DNA from: Chimaeribacter coloradensis
GTDB taxonomy: Bacteria > Pseudomonadota > Gammaproteobacteria > Enterobacterales > Enterobacteriaceae
Direction: 5' to 3'
DNA: 64,000 bases
Assembly: GCF_002858715.1 (NCBI RefSeq)
Contig: NZ_PJZH01000012.1
Coordinates: forward strand, 62,001 to 126,000
Below the pieces are notes generated by a model. That model had not been told where the DNA came from and did no database searches. It saw only the letters and a program-made list of their open reading frames with translations. Of this stretch, positions 1 to 8,765 are shown piece after piece (the stretch's first letter is position 1; every line of letters begins with the position of its first letter). Both the position numbers and the translations under genes were made by a program.

Positions 1-110
1 TGCCGGCCACCATGCAGACGCAGGCGGGCAGGGCGATCGCCGAGAAGCGGACGCGGTTTTTGCAAGGCTATATGGAGACGTTGTGCGCGGAGTTGCGCGG
101 GGCGGCCTGA
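1..110 (+). CDS. C-terminus of an unidentified protein, possibly an HD-domain hydrolase
   Basis: The frame is open from the window edge and ends at TGA 108-110, giving the last 35 residues of a protein that starts upstream. The tail reads like the helical end of small HD-superfamily phosphohydrolases, which often finish with a 'TxxGRxxAExRxxFLxxF' stretch; here TQAGRAIAEKRTRFLQGY is visible. No catalytic residues are in view, so the family call is only a resemblance. A KOPS octamer (GGGCAGGG, 26-33) lies within it. Confidence 0.4.
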   Translation, partial: PATMQTQAGRAIAEKRTRFLQGYMETLCAELRGAA

Positions 111-189
111 TGCCGCCTGTGGCCCCGGCCCGCAGCGCGCGGGCCGGGCTAATCCGTTCCGCAGCAGGCCGGACGGTTCAGCAGGAGGG

Positions 190-1068
190 TCAGTTCAGCG
201 ACAACATATAGTGGTAATCCACCTGGGATTGCCCCCACTTGCCGTTGTGTGCCGCCGGGTCAAGCTGAATCTGCTCAATCTCATGGCTGGCCCCCACCTT
301 TTTGCGCAACTCCGGTAACACATTGTCGAACAGGAAGCTGGTGAGCTGGTGGGTCTCCATCATGGTGCCGGAGAACTTGATCGACATAAAACAGCCGCCG
401 TCGACAATCACCCGCTGGGTGTCATGGGTGCTGCCGCTGGCGCTCTCTGCCAGGGTATAGCGCACAGACTTGCCCTCCTGCGCCTCGTTCTTGCCGCTCA
501 TGATGCTGAAGATCGGGCTGCTGCGCACCGGGGCGCGGCGGAAGGCGTCACACATCAGCTGGTCACGCATCGCCAGGAAATGGGATTTGCTCTCCGGCGC
601 GCTGCGGCGGTCAAACAGCGTCACGTCGTCACGCAGCCGCTTGAGCTGCAACGAGGGCACGTTGATGCACTCAATGTTGAGCGTAAACGGCTCCTCAAAG
701 CGGAAATGCGGCGTCAGCAGGTCCACGTGCCAGTCATCGGAGATGCGGTACTGGTGCGGCGTAATGCCGAAACGCTTTTTAAAAGTGCGCGTAAAGGTCT
801 GCTGCGAGTCAAAGCTGTAGTGGGTGGCGATGTCGATGATCGAATCGTCACTGGTTTTCAGCGCAATCGCCGCCTTGGAGAGACGCCGGTTGCGCATATA
901 GGTGGCGATGTTCATGCCGGTCAGCGCGGTGAATTTACGTTGCAGGTGCCATTTTGAATAACCGGACTTCTGGGACACCGTCTCGATACGGGGCGCAGTG
1001 TCGAGGTGCTCTTCAATCCAATGGATCAGCTCGTCAATCAAGGCGCGATCTTTATTATATTCCGTCAT
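190..1068 (-). CDS. AraC-family regulator, Rob-like with GyrI-type C-terminal domain
   Basis: Residues about 8-105 form an AraC/XylS double helix-turn-helix very close to Rob/MarA/SoxS, with GYSKWHLQRKF in the first recognition helix and FDSQQTFTRTFKKRFG in the second. The remaining ~180 residues match the position of the GyrI-like effector domain of Rob. The ATG at 1068 gives 292 aa, near Rob's 289; longer reading frames to 1116 (ATG) or 1170 (TTG) add residues with no family counterpart. Rob-type regulators activate multidrug-efflux and stress genes at marboxes. Two efflux operons follow within 15 kb, but a regulatory link is inference. It is probably a Rob paralogue, since rob itself normally sits elsewhere. 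Confidence 0.85.
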   Translation of the reverse strand: MTEYNKDRALIDELIHWIEEHLDTAPRIETVSQKSGYSKWHLQRKFTALTGMNIATYMRNRRLSKAAIALKTSDDSIIDIATHYSFDSQQTFTRTFKKRFGITPHQYRISDDWHVDLLTPHFRFEEPFTLNIECINVPSLQLKRLRDDVTLFDRRSAPESKSHFLAMRDQLMCDAFRRAPVRSSPIFSIMSGKNEAQEGKSVRYTLAESASGSTHDTQRVIVDGGCFMSIKFSGTMMETHQLTSFLFDNVLPELRKKVGASHEIEQIQLDPAAHNGKWGQSQVDYHYMLSLN

Positions 1069-1339
1069 AAGGGGGAAATACTCTTCATTATTGGTACAGG
1101 ATCCGCGAGGGTTCATTAACCAACGATCGGTGTCGGCTGCCAATTTATTGATTCTGCCTGACGCTGTCAATTATTACTTTAATGACCGTTAAATAAATCA
1201 CGCAGGTTGCGCAACGTATTGATGGCGGACGGGTAGCCGGGCGCGGCGGCGTTTGACCCGGACAAGGGCGGCAAGGATAATGCCGGAGATTCTGCAGGCC
1301 TATTTGCAGACGGGCAGACCGCAAAAGGATAAAAAAACC

Positions 1340-1870
1340 ATGAACAGAACTGCCACCGCCAAACAGCGCGAAGTCACGCGCATTGTTGATATTTTAGCGC
1401 AAGCCATTGCACAGCACCGCCTCCGGCCCGGCACCCGCCTGGTGGAGGCCCACATCGTGGAGGCGTTAAACGCCAACCGCAACCATGTTCAGGCCGCGCT
1501 CCAGCGCCTGGCCGCGCATATGTCCAGCGAGCACGCCGTGATAGAAAGCAGCGACCGCCGGGCGATTGTGGGGACGCTGAGCAACTTCCACCTGCTGCTG
1601 GCGGACGTCGGCGGTAACGCCGTGCTGCGGGAGATCCTCGCCAACCTGATGGTGCGCAGCTCGCTGATTGTGGCGCTCTACCAGCGCAACGCCGTGCCCG
1701 CCTGCGCTTCCGGCGAACACCAGGCGATCCTGGACGCGCTGGCCGGGGGTGACACCGCTTCTGCCGTCCACGCCATGCTGACGCACCTCGACCTGCTGGA
1801 GAGCCAGCTCGACCTCAGCGATACGCCCACCCCCACCCACACCCTGCAACAGGCCCTCAGCGGTTTGTGA
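1340..1870 (+). CDS. GntR/FCD-type transcriptional regulator, internally shortened
   Basis: The N-terminal half has a GntR winged-helix pattern (RPGTRLVEAHIVEALNANRNHV, then QAALQRL), and the C-terminal half matches the end of an FCD ligand domain (LRE.LANLMVRSSLIVALYQ, then EHQAILDALAGGD). The ATG at 1340 follows AAAAGGA at 1323-1329 and gives 176 aa, whereas FadR-subfamily proteins have about 220-250. The missing ~60 residues correspond to the linker and first FCD helices, so an internal deletion is likely. Recognition-helix residues are also unusual (NANRNHVQAA in place of the common SRTPVREA). It may be a degenerate regulator. No obvious target gene adjoins it. Confidence 0.6.
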   Translation: MNRTATAKQREVTRIVDILAQAIAQHRLRPGTRLVEAHIVEALNANRNHVQAALQRLAAHMSSEHAVIESSDRRAIVGTLSNFHLLLADVGGNAVLREILANLMVRSSLIVALYQRNAVPACASGEHQAILDALAGGDTASAVHAMLTHLDLLESQLDLSDTPTPTHTLQQALSGL

Positions 1871-2000
1871 GGCTTCACCGCGCCTCAGGGCGCGGTATGC
1901 CCGGATTTCCCTGTCACATCGCTGTCATCTGCCGCCGCTATCCTGCGGCTTTTCGCGCCTATGCTAAGGTTAGTGACACATGCAAAAACAAGGAGCGCAA

Positions 2001-2651
2001 ATGAACAGTGTGGCAATCGTGGGCGCACACGGCAAAATTGGCCAATTGATTGTGCAGAATCTGGTGGCCCAGGGCCGCCGGGCGGTGGGCATCGTGCGTA
2101 AGACGGAGCAGGTGCCGGTGTTGCGTGGGCTGGGGGCGGAGCCGGTGCTGCTGGATGTGGAGCAGGCGACCCCGGAGCAGCTGGCGACGGCGCTGGAAGG
2201 GGTGGACGCGGTGGTGTTCAGCGCCGGGGCGGGCGGCGGCTCCACGGCAGAGCGCAAGCGCACCGTGGACTACGGCGGCGCGGTGAAACTGATCGCTGCC
2301 GCGAAGCTTGCCGGGGTCACCCGCTATGTGATGGTCTCGGCCGTGGGCGCGGATGACCCGCTGCCGCCGGAGATCGACGCCGTCTGGCGCGCCTATGTGG
2401 AAGCGAAACGTGATGCGGACCGCGAACTGCGGGGCAGCGGTTTACAGTGGACGATCCTGCGGCCCGGGCCGCTCACGGACGATCCGGCCACCGGCCGGGT
2501 CACGCTGGGTGACAACGTCGGGCGCGGTAAGATCCCGCGGGCGGACGTGGCCGCGCTGGTGACTGCCGTGCTGGCGGAACCGGCGACCGTGGGGAAACAG
2601 TGGGAAGTGCGCGGCGGGGAGACACCGCTGCCGGCGGCCATTCTGGCCTGA
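2001..2651 (+). CDS. NAD(P)-binding oxidoreductase, atypical SDR (YwnB-like)
   Basis: A 216-aa single-domain Rossmann protein. The N-terminal VGAHGKIGQLIVQNL is the glycine-rich dinucleotide motif (GxxGxxG) of atypical short-chain dehydrogenases. YVMVSAVGADD and the later TILRPGPLTDD are the usual active-site-strand and 'LRPG' motifs of the NmrA/YwnB group. The ATG at 2001 is preceded by AAGGAG at 1990-1995, so an in-frame ATG at 1980 is disfavoured. Members bind NAD(P)H and act as flavin/quinone reductases or redox sensors; the substrate cannot be read from sequence. It is monocistronic and ends at a strong hairpin. Confidence 0.8.
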   Translation: MNSVAIVGAHGKIGQLIVQNLVAQGRRAVGIVRKTEQVPVLRGLGAEPVLLDVEQATPEQLATALEGVDAVVFSAGAGGGSTAERKRTVDYGGAVKLIAAAKLAGVTRYVMVSAVGADDPLPPEIDAVWRAYVEAKRDADRELRGSGLQWTILRPGPLTDDPATGRVTLGDNVGRGKIPRADVAALVTAVLAEPATVGKQWEVRGGETPLPAAILA

Positions 2652-2657
2652 CCGGTA

Positions 2658-2689
2658 CCCGGCTGCGGGGCAGGTTGCCCGCAGCCGGG
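2658..2689. terminator. Strong hairpin between convergent genes
   Basis: CCCGGCTGCGGG at 2658-2669 pairs perfectly with CCCGCAGCCGGG at 2678-2689. There is no U-tract, so it is terminator-like rather than a classical intrinsic terminator. It separates the oxidoreductase from the convergent small gene. Confidence 0.5.
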
Positions 2690-2699
2690 CGGGAAGACG

Positions 2700-2927
2700 C
2701 TAGTCGCATTTCTCCAGCGCTTCCCGGTAGGTGAGCATGTTGCTGATCGCCTGGTCAATGGAGTTCAGCTTCTCTAATTTGCTGGTGCCTTCCGCAAAGT
2801 AGAGTTTGCCGCCCTCTTCAGAGGACATCACCAGGATCGGGAAGTCAGCGGCTGTGCCGTTGCGCAGGTTTTCAAGGGTTCGCTGTAACACCGGGCTGGT
2901 GGCCGCAGCCGGACGGGTCTGTTTCAT
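2700..2927 (-). CDS. Small hypothetical protein, 75 aa
   Basis: I do not recognise the family. The start chosen is ATG 2927 because GGAGG lies just upstream on the minus strand with normal spacing, while upstream in-frame starts lack one. The product is soluble-looking, with a Thr/Ala-rich N-terminus, a central hydrophobic strand (DFPILVMSS) followed by KLYFAEGT, and a charged helical C-terminus ending EKCD. No signal peptide, membrane segment or metal site is apparent. It converges on the oxidoreductase gene. Confidence 0.6.
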   Translation of the reverse strand: MKQTRPAAATSPVLQRTLENLRNGTAADFPILVMSSEEGGKLYFAEGTSKLEKLNSIDQAISNMLTYREALEKCD

Positions 2928-3300
2928 TCCACACCTCCATTTCAGGGTTAAGTCGCACATGATGCGCGGCGGCCGCGGCACTCCCGGCCACGGCAGCACG
3001 CCGGGTTGCTTGAAAAAGCAGCATGTTGTCAGCATAACCCCGCAGTGACTATTTTCAACATTTATAATTTGATTTAAATCAATAGATAAGCTGAATCATT
3101 TTAAGGTCTCAGGGTCTATATGTTCAGGGCCGTAAAAGCACCGGATGCGCGTGGGGGAAACGCCGCGCGATAACCGATTGTTTCCATGCATTTAAGAATA
3201 GTCTTAATGAGCTTGGGCCGTAGCCGGTAACACTTAGCGGTCTATACCACAACGATTCAGCGCCGGACGGGTGGCGACACTGTTCAGCAGAGGGGGATTT

Positions 3301-3774
3301 ATGACAGAAACTGAGCGCCAACAAGCGCGGTTCGAAGTAATCAAGACCTACTATTCGAAACTGGACGCGCAGGACGCCACACTACTGGATCTGTTCAGCG
3401 ACGACGTCGCCTTGTTCTTTCCAAAGTATGGCTGCAGCCGCGGCAAAACCGAGCTGGGCAACCTGGGCAAACGCCTGGTCAGGCAAGTGCAGCGCTTTAA
3501 GCATGACACCGATAACTTCCGCTACGTCTGCCAGGGTGACGTCATGGTGATTGAGGGGGGGGTCAAAGGGGTGATGCAGAACGGTGACCGCTTCCCGGTG
3601 GGGGAAGAGGAGTTCAGCCTGTTCTGCACCGTGTTTGAGTTTGACGGTGACCTGATCAGCCGGATGCACATCTACATCGACCCGGACTACAGCCACGAGG
3701 ACAGCCGCCGGCTGGCCAACTACAGCCGTAACCACCAGGTGGGTCACGCCTTTAAACCGGCGCTTGACGAGTAA
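3301..3774 (+). CDS. SnoaL/NTF2-like fold protein
   Basis: 157 aa. The start at 3301 follows AGAGGGGG. The pattern is that of small NTF2/SnoaL proteins: an N-terminal helix with 'YYSKLDAQDATLLDLFSDDVALFFPKYG', then alternating strands ending in 'SRMHIYIDPDYS'. Such proteins form cone-shaped pockets and act as isomerases, hydratases or ketone-metabolism accessories. No particular chemistry can be assigned here. It is monocistronic, with a GC-rich intrinsic terminator directly downstream. Confidence 0.65.
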   Translation: MTETERQQARFEVIKTYYSKLDAQDATLLDLFSDDVALFFPKYGCSRGKTELGNLGKRLVRQVQRFKHDTDNFRYVCQGDVMVIEGGVKGVMQNGDRFPVGEEEFSLFCTVFEFDGDLISRMHIYIDPDYSHEDSRRLANYSRNHQVGHAFKPALDE

Positions 3775-3780
3775 TCACCC

Positions 3781-3809
3781 GCGGGTGCCCCATCCGGGGC
3801 GCCCGTTTC
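3781..3809 (+). terminator. Rho-independent terminator after the NTF2-like gene
   Basis: A GC-rich stem (GGGTGCCCC / GGGGCGCCC, loop ATC) is followed by GTTTC. It begins six bases after the stop codon. Confidence 0.6.
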
Positions 3810-3895
3810 ACTGTTCGTTTTTTAATCTATTCCTCCCGCAAATATAAAAATTAATTTACCAATATTTGCGTTATGAATTTCTCATGATATTTTTA

Positions 3896-3909
3896 GTTAG
3901 ATCTCTAAC
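3896..3909. promoter_or_regulatory. Probable MarR-family operator
   Basis: Inverted repeat GTTAGA-TC-TCTAAC ends seven bases before the MarR start codon, in AT-rich DNA. MarR/EmrR-type proteins bind short palindromes over their own promoters, so this is the natural autoregulatory site for the operon. The assignment is by position and symmetry only. Confidence 0.55.
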
Positions 3910-3915
3910 CATGTG

Positions 3916-4380
3916 ATGTCTAACTTTATGTCCGATGCCGTCTCTTTTCCTTCTGATTCCACCCAATTTTCCCGTTTGCTGCACTTTACCGCCCGTGCCT
4001 GGCGGCTGGCGATCGATCGCCGGCTGAAGGCGCAGGGGCTGAACCAGGCGAGCTGGGTCACCGTCTCCACCATTGCCGGGGCCGACGCCCCGCTGACGCA
4101 GAGCGAGCTGGCTGCTGCGCTGGGGCTGGAGGGGGCCACCGTGGTCAGCATGATCGACAAACTGGTACGCCAGGGGCTGGTTGAACGGGTGATGACCCCG
4201 GAAGACCGCCGCAAGCGGCTGCTGGTGGTCACCGAGGCCGGGCAGGCGATGTACCGGCAGGTCAAAGGCGAGGCGGATGCGCTGCGCGAAACCCTGCTGG
4301 CCTCGCTGAACGAGCAGGAGCTGGCGGTCACCATGCGGGTCCTCGATACCCTGCGGCACGCGGCTGAACAGAGCCGATGA
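3916..4380 (+). CDS. MarR-family repressor of the adjacent efflux operon
   Basis: 154 aa winged-helix protein with the MarR pattern: LTQSELAAALGLEGATVVSMIDKLVRQGLVERV (recognition helix and lead into the wing), then the wing signature DRRKRLLVVTEAG. Homologues such as EmrR and SlyA sense phenolic or lipophilic compounds and repress linked pumps. GTG 3913 and ATG 3928 are alternative starts; no clear Shine-Dalgarno decides. Its stop overlaps the next ATG (ATGA, 4377-4380), so it is translationally coupled to the MFS pump gene. The palindrome at 3896-3909 is the likely autoregulatory operator. Confidence 0.85.
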   Translation: MSNFMSDAVSFPSDSTQFSRLLHFTARAWRLAIDRRLKAQGLNQASWVTVSTIAGADAPLTQSELAAALGLEGATVVSMIDKLVRQGLVERVMTPEDRRKRLLVVTEAGQAMYRQVKGEADALRETLLASLNEQELAVTMRVLDTLRHAAEQSR

Positions 4381-6086
4381 AACCCTACATCGTGCGTGAA
4401 TGGGCGCCGCATGAGCGCCCGATGATGCCGGGTTCCCCGTCGACGCCGCTGCACCCCTGGCCGAGACGGCTGGCGTTCGGGTTCGTCGGTATTCTGGTGG
4501 CGATCACCGGCAGCCTCGGCAACGCGCTGGTCACCGCCAACCTCACCAACCTCCAGGGGGTGTTCGGCGCCTTCAGCAATGAGGTCGCCTGGCTGCCGGC
4601 GGTCTATGTGATGACCAACATCTCCATCAACCTGCTGCTGGTGAAGTTCCGCATGCAGTTCGGCCTGCGGCTGTTTACCGAGGCGTTTCTGCTGCTCTAC
4701 GCGCTGGTCACCTTTTTTCACCTGTTCGTTAACGATCTCAACTCCGCCATTGCGGTGCGGGCGGCGCACGGGGCGGTGGCGGCGGCGCTGAGTTCGCTCG
4801 GCATCTACTACATGATCCAGGCGTTCCCGGCCAAACACCGGCTGAAAGCGCTGGCGATCGGCATCAGCGCGTCACAGCTGGCGATCCCGCTGGCGCGGCT
4901 CTTCTCCGCCGGGCTGCTGGAGCTGGACGAATGGCGCGGCCTCTACCTGTTTGAGCTGGGGCTGGCGCTGATCTGCTTTGGCTGCGTGCTGATGCTGAAA
5001 CTGCCGCCGGGCGACCGCTATAACGCCTTTGAAAAGATGGATTTTGTCACCTTTTTCCTGATGGCACCCGGGATGGGGCTGCTGTGCGCGGTGATCTCGC
5101 TCGGCCGCTACGACTGGTGGACCAGCACCCCGTGGCTCGGCTGGGCGCTGGCGGGGGCCATCGTGCTGATTGTCTCCGCGGTGCTGGTGGAGCACCGGCG
5201 TAAAAACCCGTTGCTGAATGTGCGCTGGCTCAGCAGCGGCAGCGTGCTGCGCCTGGGGCTGACCATGGTGCTGATGCGCATTGTCCTGTCGGAGCAGAAC
5301 GTCGGGCCGATCGGTTTCCTGCAATACCTCGGTTTGCAGAATGACCAGATGACGGCGCTGTCGCTGGCGGTACTGCTGGGCGTTATCGCCGGGATCGCCA
5401 CCAGCGCGCTGACCATCAAACCCACGCAGCTGGAGTGGCCGATAGTGGTGGCGCTGGTGCTGATGATTATCTCGGCGCTGATCGATTCCCAGTCCAACAA
5501 CCTGACGCGCGCGCCGCAGATGGTGGTGAGCCAGTTCATGATGGGCTTTGCCGGGGCGCTGTTTGTTGCCCCGGCAATGCTGTCGATCATCGGCAGCGTG
5601 GTGGCGGAGCCGCGCAACCTGGTGAGCTTTGTGGCGGTGTTCGGCATGAGCCAGAACCTCGGCGGGCTGATCGGCTCAGCGCTGCTCGGCACCTTCCAGG
5701 TCTGGCGCGAAAAATACCACTCCAGCCTCATCGCCGATAACCTCAGCAACCTCGATCCGCTGGTGATGGAGCGCATCAACAACTACAGCGCCGGGCTGAG
5801 CGCCACCCTGGGGGACGCCACCCTGCGCGGCGCGGAGGGGGTGCTGCTGCTGCAGGCCGCCGCCACCCGCGAAGCCAATGTCCTGGCCTATAACGACGTT
5901 TACCTGCTCACCGCCTTTATTGCGGCGGGCACCCTGATCTGGCTGTTAAGCCGGTTTGCCCGCACGCAGTGGCGCGCCCGTCAGGCGCGGCGGCAGGCAG
6001 CCCGGGCGGAAGCCGCATCATCTGAAGCACCATCATCTGTAGCCACACCGGCGGCGAAGCCCGCCGGTTCCCCGGAGGGTTCATGA
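4377..6086 (+). CDS. MFS multidrug exporter, EmrB/DHA2-like
   Basis: 569 aa with about 14 hydrophobic segments, as in the DHA2 (14-TM) drug:H+ antiporter family. Transmembrane region begins near residue 30 (LAFGFVGILVAITGSLGNALV) and ends near 525, followed by an Arg/Ala-rich cytosolic tail. The motif C-like region (GGLIGSALLG) characteristic of antiporters is visible near residue 424. It is overlapped by four bases on each side by marR and emrA-like genes, fitting a MarR-controlled tripartite pump in which this protein is the inner-membrane transporter. Substrates are unknown; phenolics or fatty acids are typical for this arrangement. Confidence 0.85.
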   Translation: MKPYIVREWAPHERPMMPGSPSTPLHPWPRRLAFGFVGILVAITGSLGNALVTANLTNLQGVFGAFSNEVAWLPAVYVMTNISINLLLVKFRMQFGLRLFTEAFLLLYALVTFFHLFVNDLNSAIAVRAAHGAVAAALSSLGIYYMIQAFPAKHRLKALAIGISASQLAIPLARLFSAGLLELDEWRGLYLFELGLALICFGCVLMLKLPPGDRYNAFEKMDFVTFFLMAPGMGLLCAVISLGRYDWWTSTPWLGWALAGAIVLIVSAVLVEHRRKNPLLNVRWLSSGSVLRLGLTMVLMRIVLSEQNVGPIGFLQYLGLQNDQMTALSLAVLLGVIAGIATSALTIKPTQLEWPIVVALVLMIISALIDSQSNNLTRAPQMVVSQFMMGFAGALFVAPAMLSIIGSVVAEPRNLVSFVAVFGMSQNLGGLIGSALLGTFQVWREKYHSSLIADNLSNLDPLVMERINNYSAGLSATLGDATLRGAEGVLLLQAAATREANVLAYNDVYLLTAFIAAGTLIWLLSRFARTQWRARQARRQAARAEAASSEAPSSVATPAAKPAGSPEGS

Positions 6087-7186
6087 GTCAGGAAGTTATT
6101 GCCCCGGCAGCAAAAAAAAGCCGGGCCAAACGTATTGCCACCATCGCCGTGCCGCTGCTGATTGCGGCAGTGGGGGTGCTGGTGGTGCTTTACGCGTGGC
6201 AGTTGCCGCCGTTCTCACCGACCCGGCAATCCACCGAGAACGCCTACGTGCGCGGCCAGGTCACGGTGATCAGCCCCCAGGTCAACGGCTACATCACCTC
6301 AGTGCGGGTAAATGATTACGATCAGGTGCACAAAGGCGACCTGCTGATGACCATCGATGACCGTATCTACAAGCAGCGGCTGCATCAGGCGCAGGCACAG
6401 TACGCCATGAAACAGGCGGCGCTGGCGAATAACCGCCAGCAACGCGCCAGTGCCGAGGCGGCCATCGCCCGCAGTGAAGCCGCGGTGCAGAATGCCGGGG
6501 CGCAAGCGCTGAAAGCGCGCCTCGACCTGAAACGGGTCGAGGATCTGGTGTCTGACGGGTCGCTCTCGGTGCGTGAACGTGATGCCAGCCGCGCGGCGGC
6601 GGCGCAAACGCAGGCGGATGTCGCCCAGGCCAAAGCGGCGCTGGAGATGGCAAAACAGGATGTGCGCACTGTGGTAGTGAACCGCGCTTCGCTGGAAGCG
6701 GACGTGGCAAACGCGGCGGCGGCGGTGGAGCTGGCGGAGATCGATCTCGCCAATACCCGCATCCTCGCCCCGCGTGACGGCCAGCTCGGGCAGGTGAGCG
6801 TGCGGCAGGGGGCTTACGTCGCCGCCGGGACGCACCTGACGGCGCTGGTGCCGCAACAGCTCTGGGTCGTGGCGAACATGAAAGAGACGCAGATGGCGCG
6901 GGTGCGCGTCGGCCTGCCGGTGACCTTCAGCGTCGATGCGCTGGATGGCGCCGTCTACAGCGGCGTGGTGGAGAAGATCTCCCCGGCCACCGGCTCGGAG
7001 TTCAGCACCATCGTGGCGGATAACGCCACCGGCAACTTTGTGAAGATCGCCCAGCGGCTGCCGGTGCGCATCCACATCAAGGCGGATGCGGCGGCGCGTG
7101 CGCGGCTGCGGCCGGGGATGTCGGTAGTGGTGGACATCCATACCGACCGGCCGGTGGAGCCGCTGCCGGTGGAGCGTGCGCCATGA
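6083..7186 (+). CDS. HlyD/EmrA-family periplasmic adaptor
   Basis: 367 aa membrane-fusion protein. One N-terminal transmembrane helix (about residues 18-38), then a biotinyl-lipoyl half-motif (AYVRGQVTVISPQVNGYITSV), a long Ala/Gln-rich coiled coil (about 90-210), the second lipoyl half (TRILAPRDGQLGQVSVRQGAYV), and a beta-barrel domain. This order matches EmrA/AaeA. It links the MFS transporter to the outer-membrane channel. ATGA overlaps couple it to both neighbours. Confidence 0.9.
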   Translation: MSQEVIAPAAKKSRAKRIATIAVPLLIAAVGVLVVLYAWQLPPFSPTRQSTENAYVRGQVTVISPQVNGYITSVRVNDYDQVHKGDLLMTIDDRIYKQRLHQAQAQYAMKQAALANNRQQRASAEAAIARSEAAVQNAGAQALKARLDLKRVEDLVSDGSLSVRERDASRAAAAQTQADVAQAKAALEMAKQDVRTVVVNRASLEADVANAAAAVELAEIDLANTRILAPRDGQLGQVSVRQGAYVAAGTHLTALVPQQLWVVANMKETQMARVRVGLPVTFSVDALDGAVYSGVVEKISPATGSEFSTIVADNATGNFVKIAQRLPVRIHIKADAAARARLRPGMSVVVDIHTDRPVEPLPVERAP

Positions 7187-8576
7187 GGGGCAAATACCTG
7201 ACGCTGTTGCCGCTGGCCCTGCTGCTGGCGGCCTGTGGCGGCAGCCGGGTTGACCCGGCCGCGCCGACGCTTCTGATCCCGCCGCAGTGGCGCGCGCCGC
7301 TGGCCCCCTCGGCGGCCAGCGGCCACGACTGGTGGCAGGGCTTCGGCGACCCGCAGCTTAACCGGCTGGTGGATCAGGCGCTGCGCTACAACAACGATAT
7401 TCTGCAGGCGCGCGCCCGGGTGGATGAGTATCAGGCACGGGTGCGCGCGGCGATTGGTGACCAGCTGCCGACGCTGGATGCCGGGGTAAACGCCGCGCGC
7501 CAGCGCACGCTCTCCTCGGTGACCGGCCAGCAGGCGCGCAGCACGGTCTACCAGGGGACGTTGCAGCTCAACTATGACGTCGATCTCTGGGGCGGGCAGC
7601 GCAGCGCCACCGAGGCGGCACGGGCCGGGCTGGAGGCACAGCGGGCCGCGGCCGACGCCGCGATGTTGCAGGTCGCCTCTTCGGTGGCCTCCGGTTACCT
7701 GACGCTGCGCGGGCTGGATGCACAACTGGCGTTGACCCAGGCGACCCTGACCTCGCGCGAGAACTCGCTGCAGCTGGCGAAAAGGCAGTATGAGACCGGC
7801 TACAGCTCGCGGCTGGAGTGGGTGCAGGCGGAGTCGGAGTACCGCGCGACGCGGGCGCAGATCCCGCAGTTGCAGCACCAGATCACCCAGCAGGAGAATG
7901 CGCTTAACCTGCTGCTCGGCGCGAACCCCGGCCCGGTGGCGCGCGGCACGGCGTTCGACCACCTCGACGCGCCGCCGCTGCCGTCGCGGCTGCCCTCAAC
8001 GCTGCTCAACCGCCGCCCGGACATCGTACAGGCGGAGCGGCTGCTGGTGGCGGCCGATGCCACGCTGGCCGTGTCACGCGCCAACCTGCTGCCGTCGCTG
8101 AACCTCACCGCGGGCGGCACCCTGCAGGAGGACACGCTGGAAGCGGTGCTGGCCCACCCGTTCCGGCTCTGGTCGCTGGGCGGCAGCGTGCTCGCGCCGA
8201 TTATCAACCGCGAGGCACTGAATGCGCAGGTGGATATTTCCATGGCGGCGCGCAATCAGGCGCTCTACCAGTATGAGTATGTGGTGCGCAACGCCTTTGT
8301 GCAGGTGAACGACAGCATTGATGCCATTACCCGGCTGGGTGAGCAGCTCAGCGAGGCAGAGCAGCAACAGCAGGCGCTGGGCGAGGCGCTGCGGATTGCG
8401 CATAACCGCTATGCCAACGGGTACGCCCCTATCTCGAGGAGCTGGACGCCCAGCGGGCGCTCTACAGCACCCAGCTGACGGTGATTCAGCTCAAAACCAA
8501 CCTGCTGCTGGCGCAGATCGATTTGTGGCACGGGTTAGGGGGAGGATGGGAGAGGGGGGCAGGCAATGATGCCTGA
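7183..8576 (+). pseudogene. NodT-family outer-membrane efflux lipoprotein, frameshifted near its C-terminus
   Basis: Encodes a TolC/OprM-type channel for the EmrAB-like pump: lipobox LLLAAC, two OEP repeats, and 'NRRPDIVQAERLL'. The initial frame runs to TGA 8476-8478 (431 aa) but becomes non-family after RYANGYAP (about 8430), reading ISRSWTPSGR. Reading on in the next frame from 8430 gives YLEELDAQRALYSTQLTVI and on to TGA 8574-8576, the expected family ending. A single base is missing at the CCCC run 8426-8429 (GCCCCTAT where GCCCCCTAT is expected). Either the gene is recently inactivated, losing the last helix pair, or this is a sequencing error in a homopolymer. Confidence 0.85.
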
Positions 8577-8591
8577 TGGGATCAGGCTTTC

Positions 8592-8671
8592 GTGTAGTGG
8601 ACGTTTTGTGTAGTGGAACGTTGGTGTAGTGGAACGTTGGTGTAGTGGAACGTTGGTGTAGTGGAACATTT
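8592..8671. repeat. Five tandem copies of a 16-bp unit
   Basis: Unit GTGTAGTGGAACGTTG. Copies begin at 8592, 8608, 8624, 8640 and 8656; the middle three are identical, and the first and last are degenerate (ends ACGTTTT and AACATTT). There are no spacers, so it is a simple direct array and not CRISPR. It lies 15 bp downstream of the frameshifted efflux gene. Confidence 0.9.
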
Positions 8672-8765
8672 CGGTTGTTCTGCATCGCAACCTTTCTGAG
8701 CCATCATGCCTCAACCGAGCAGGGCCTGCCGGCGCGCCGGCCCTGCACCCGCGCGCACTCGGTGC

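Noticed and set aside
8592-8671. Possible CRISPR array
   Set aside because: The 16-bp units abut with no spacers and there are no cas genes.
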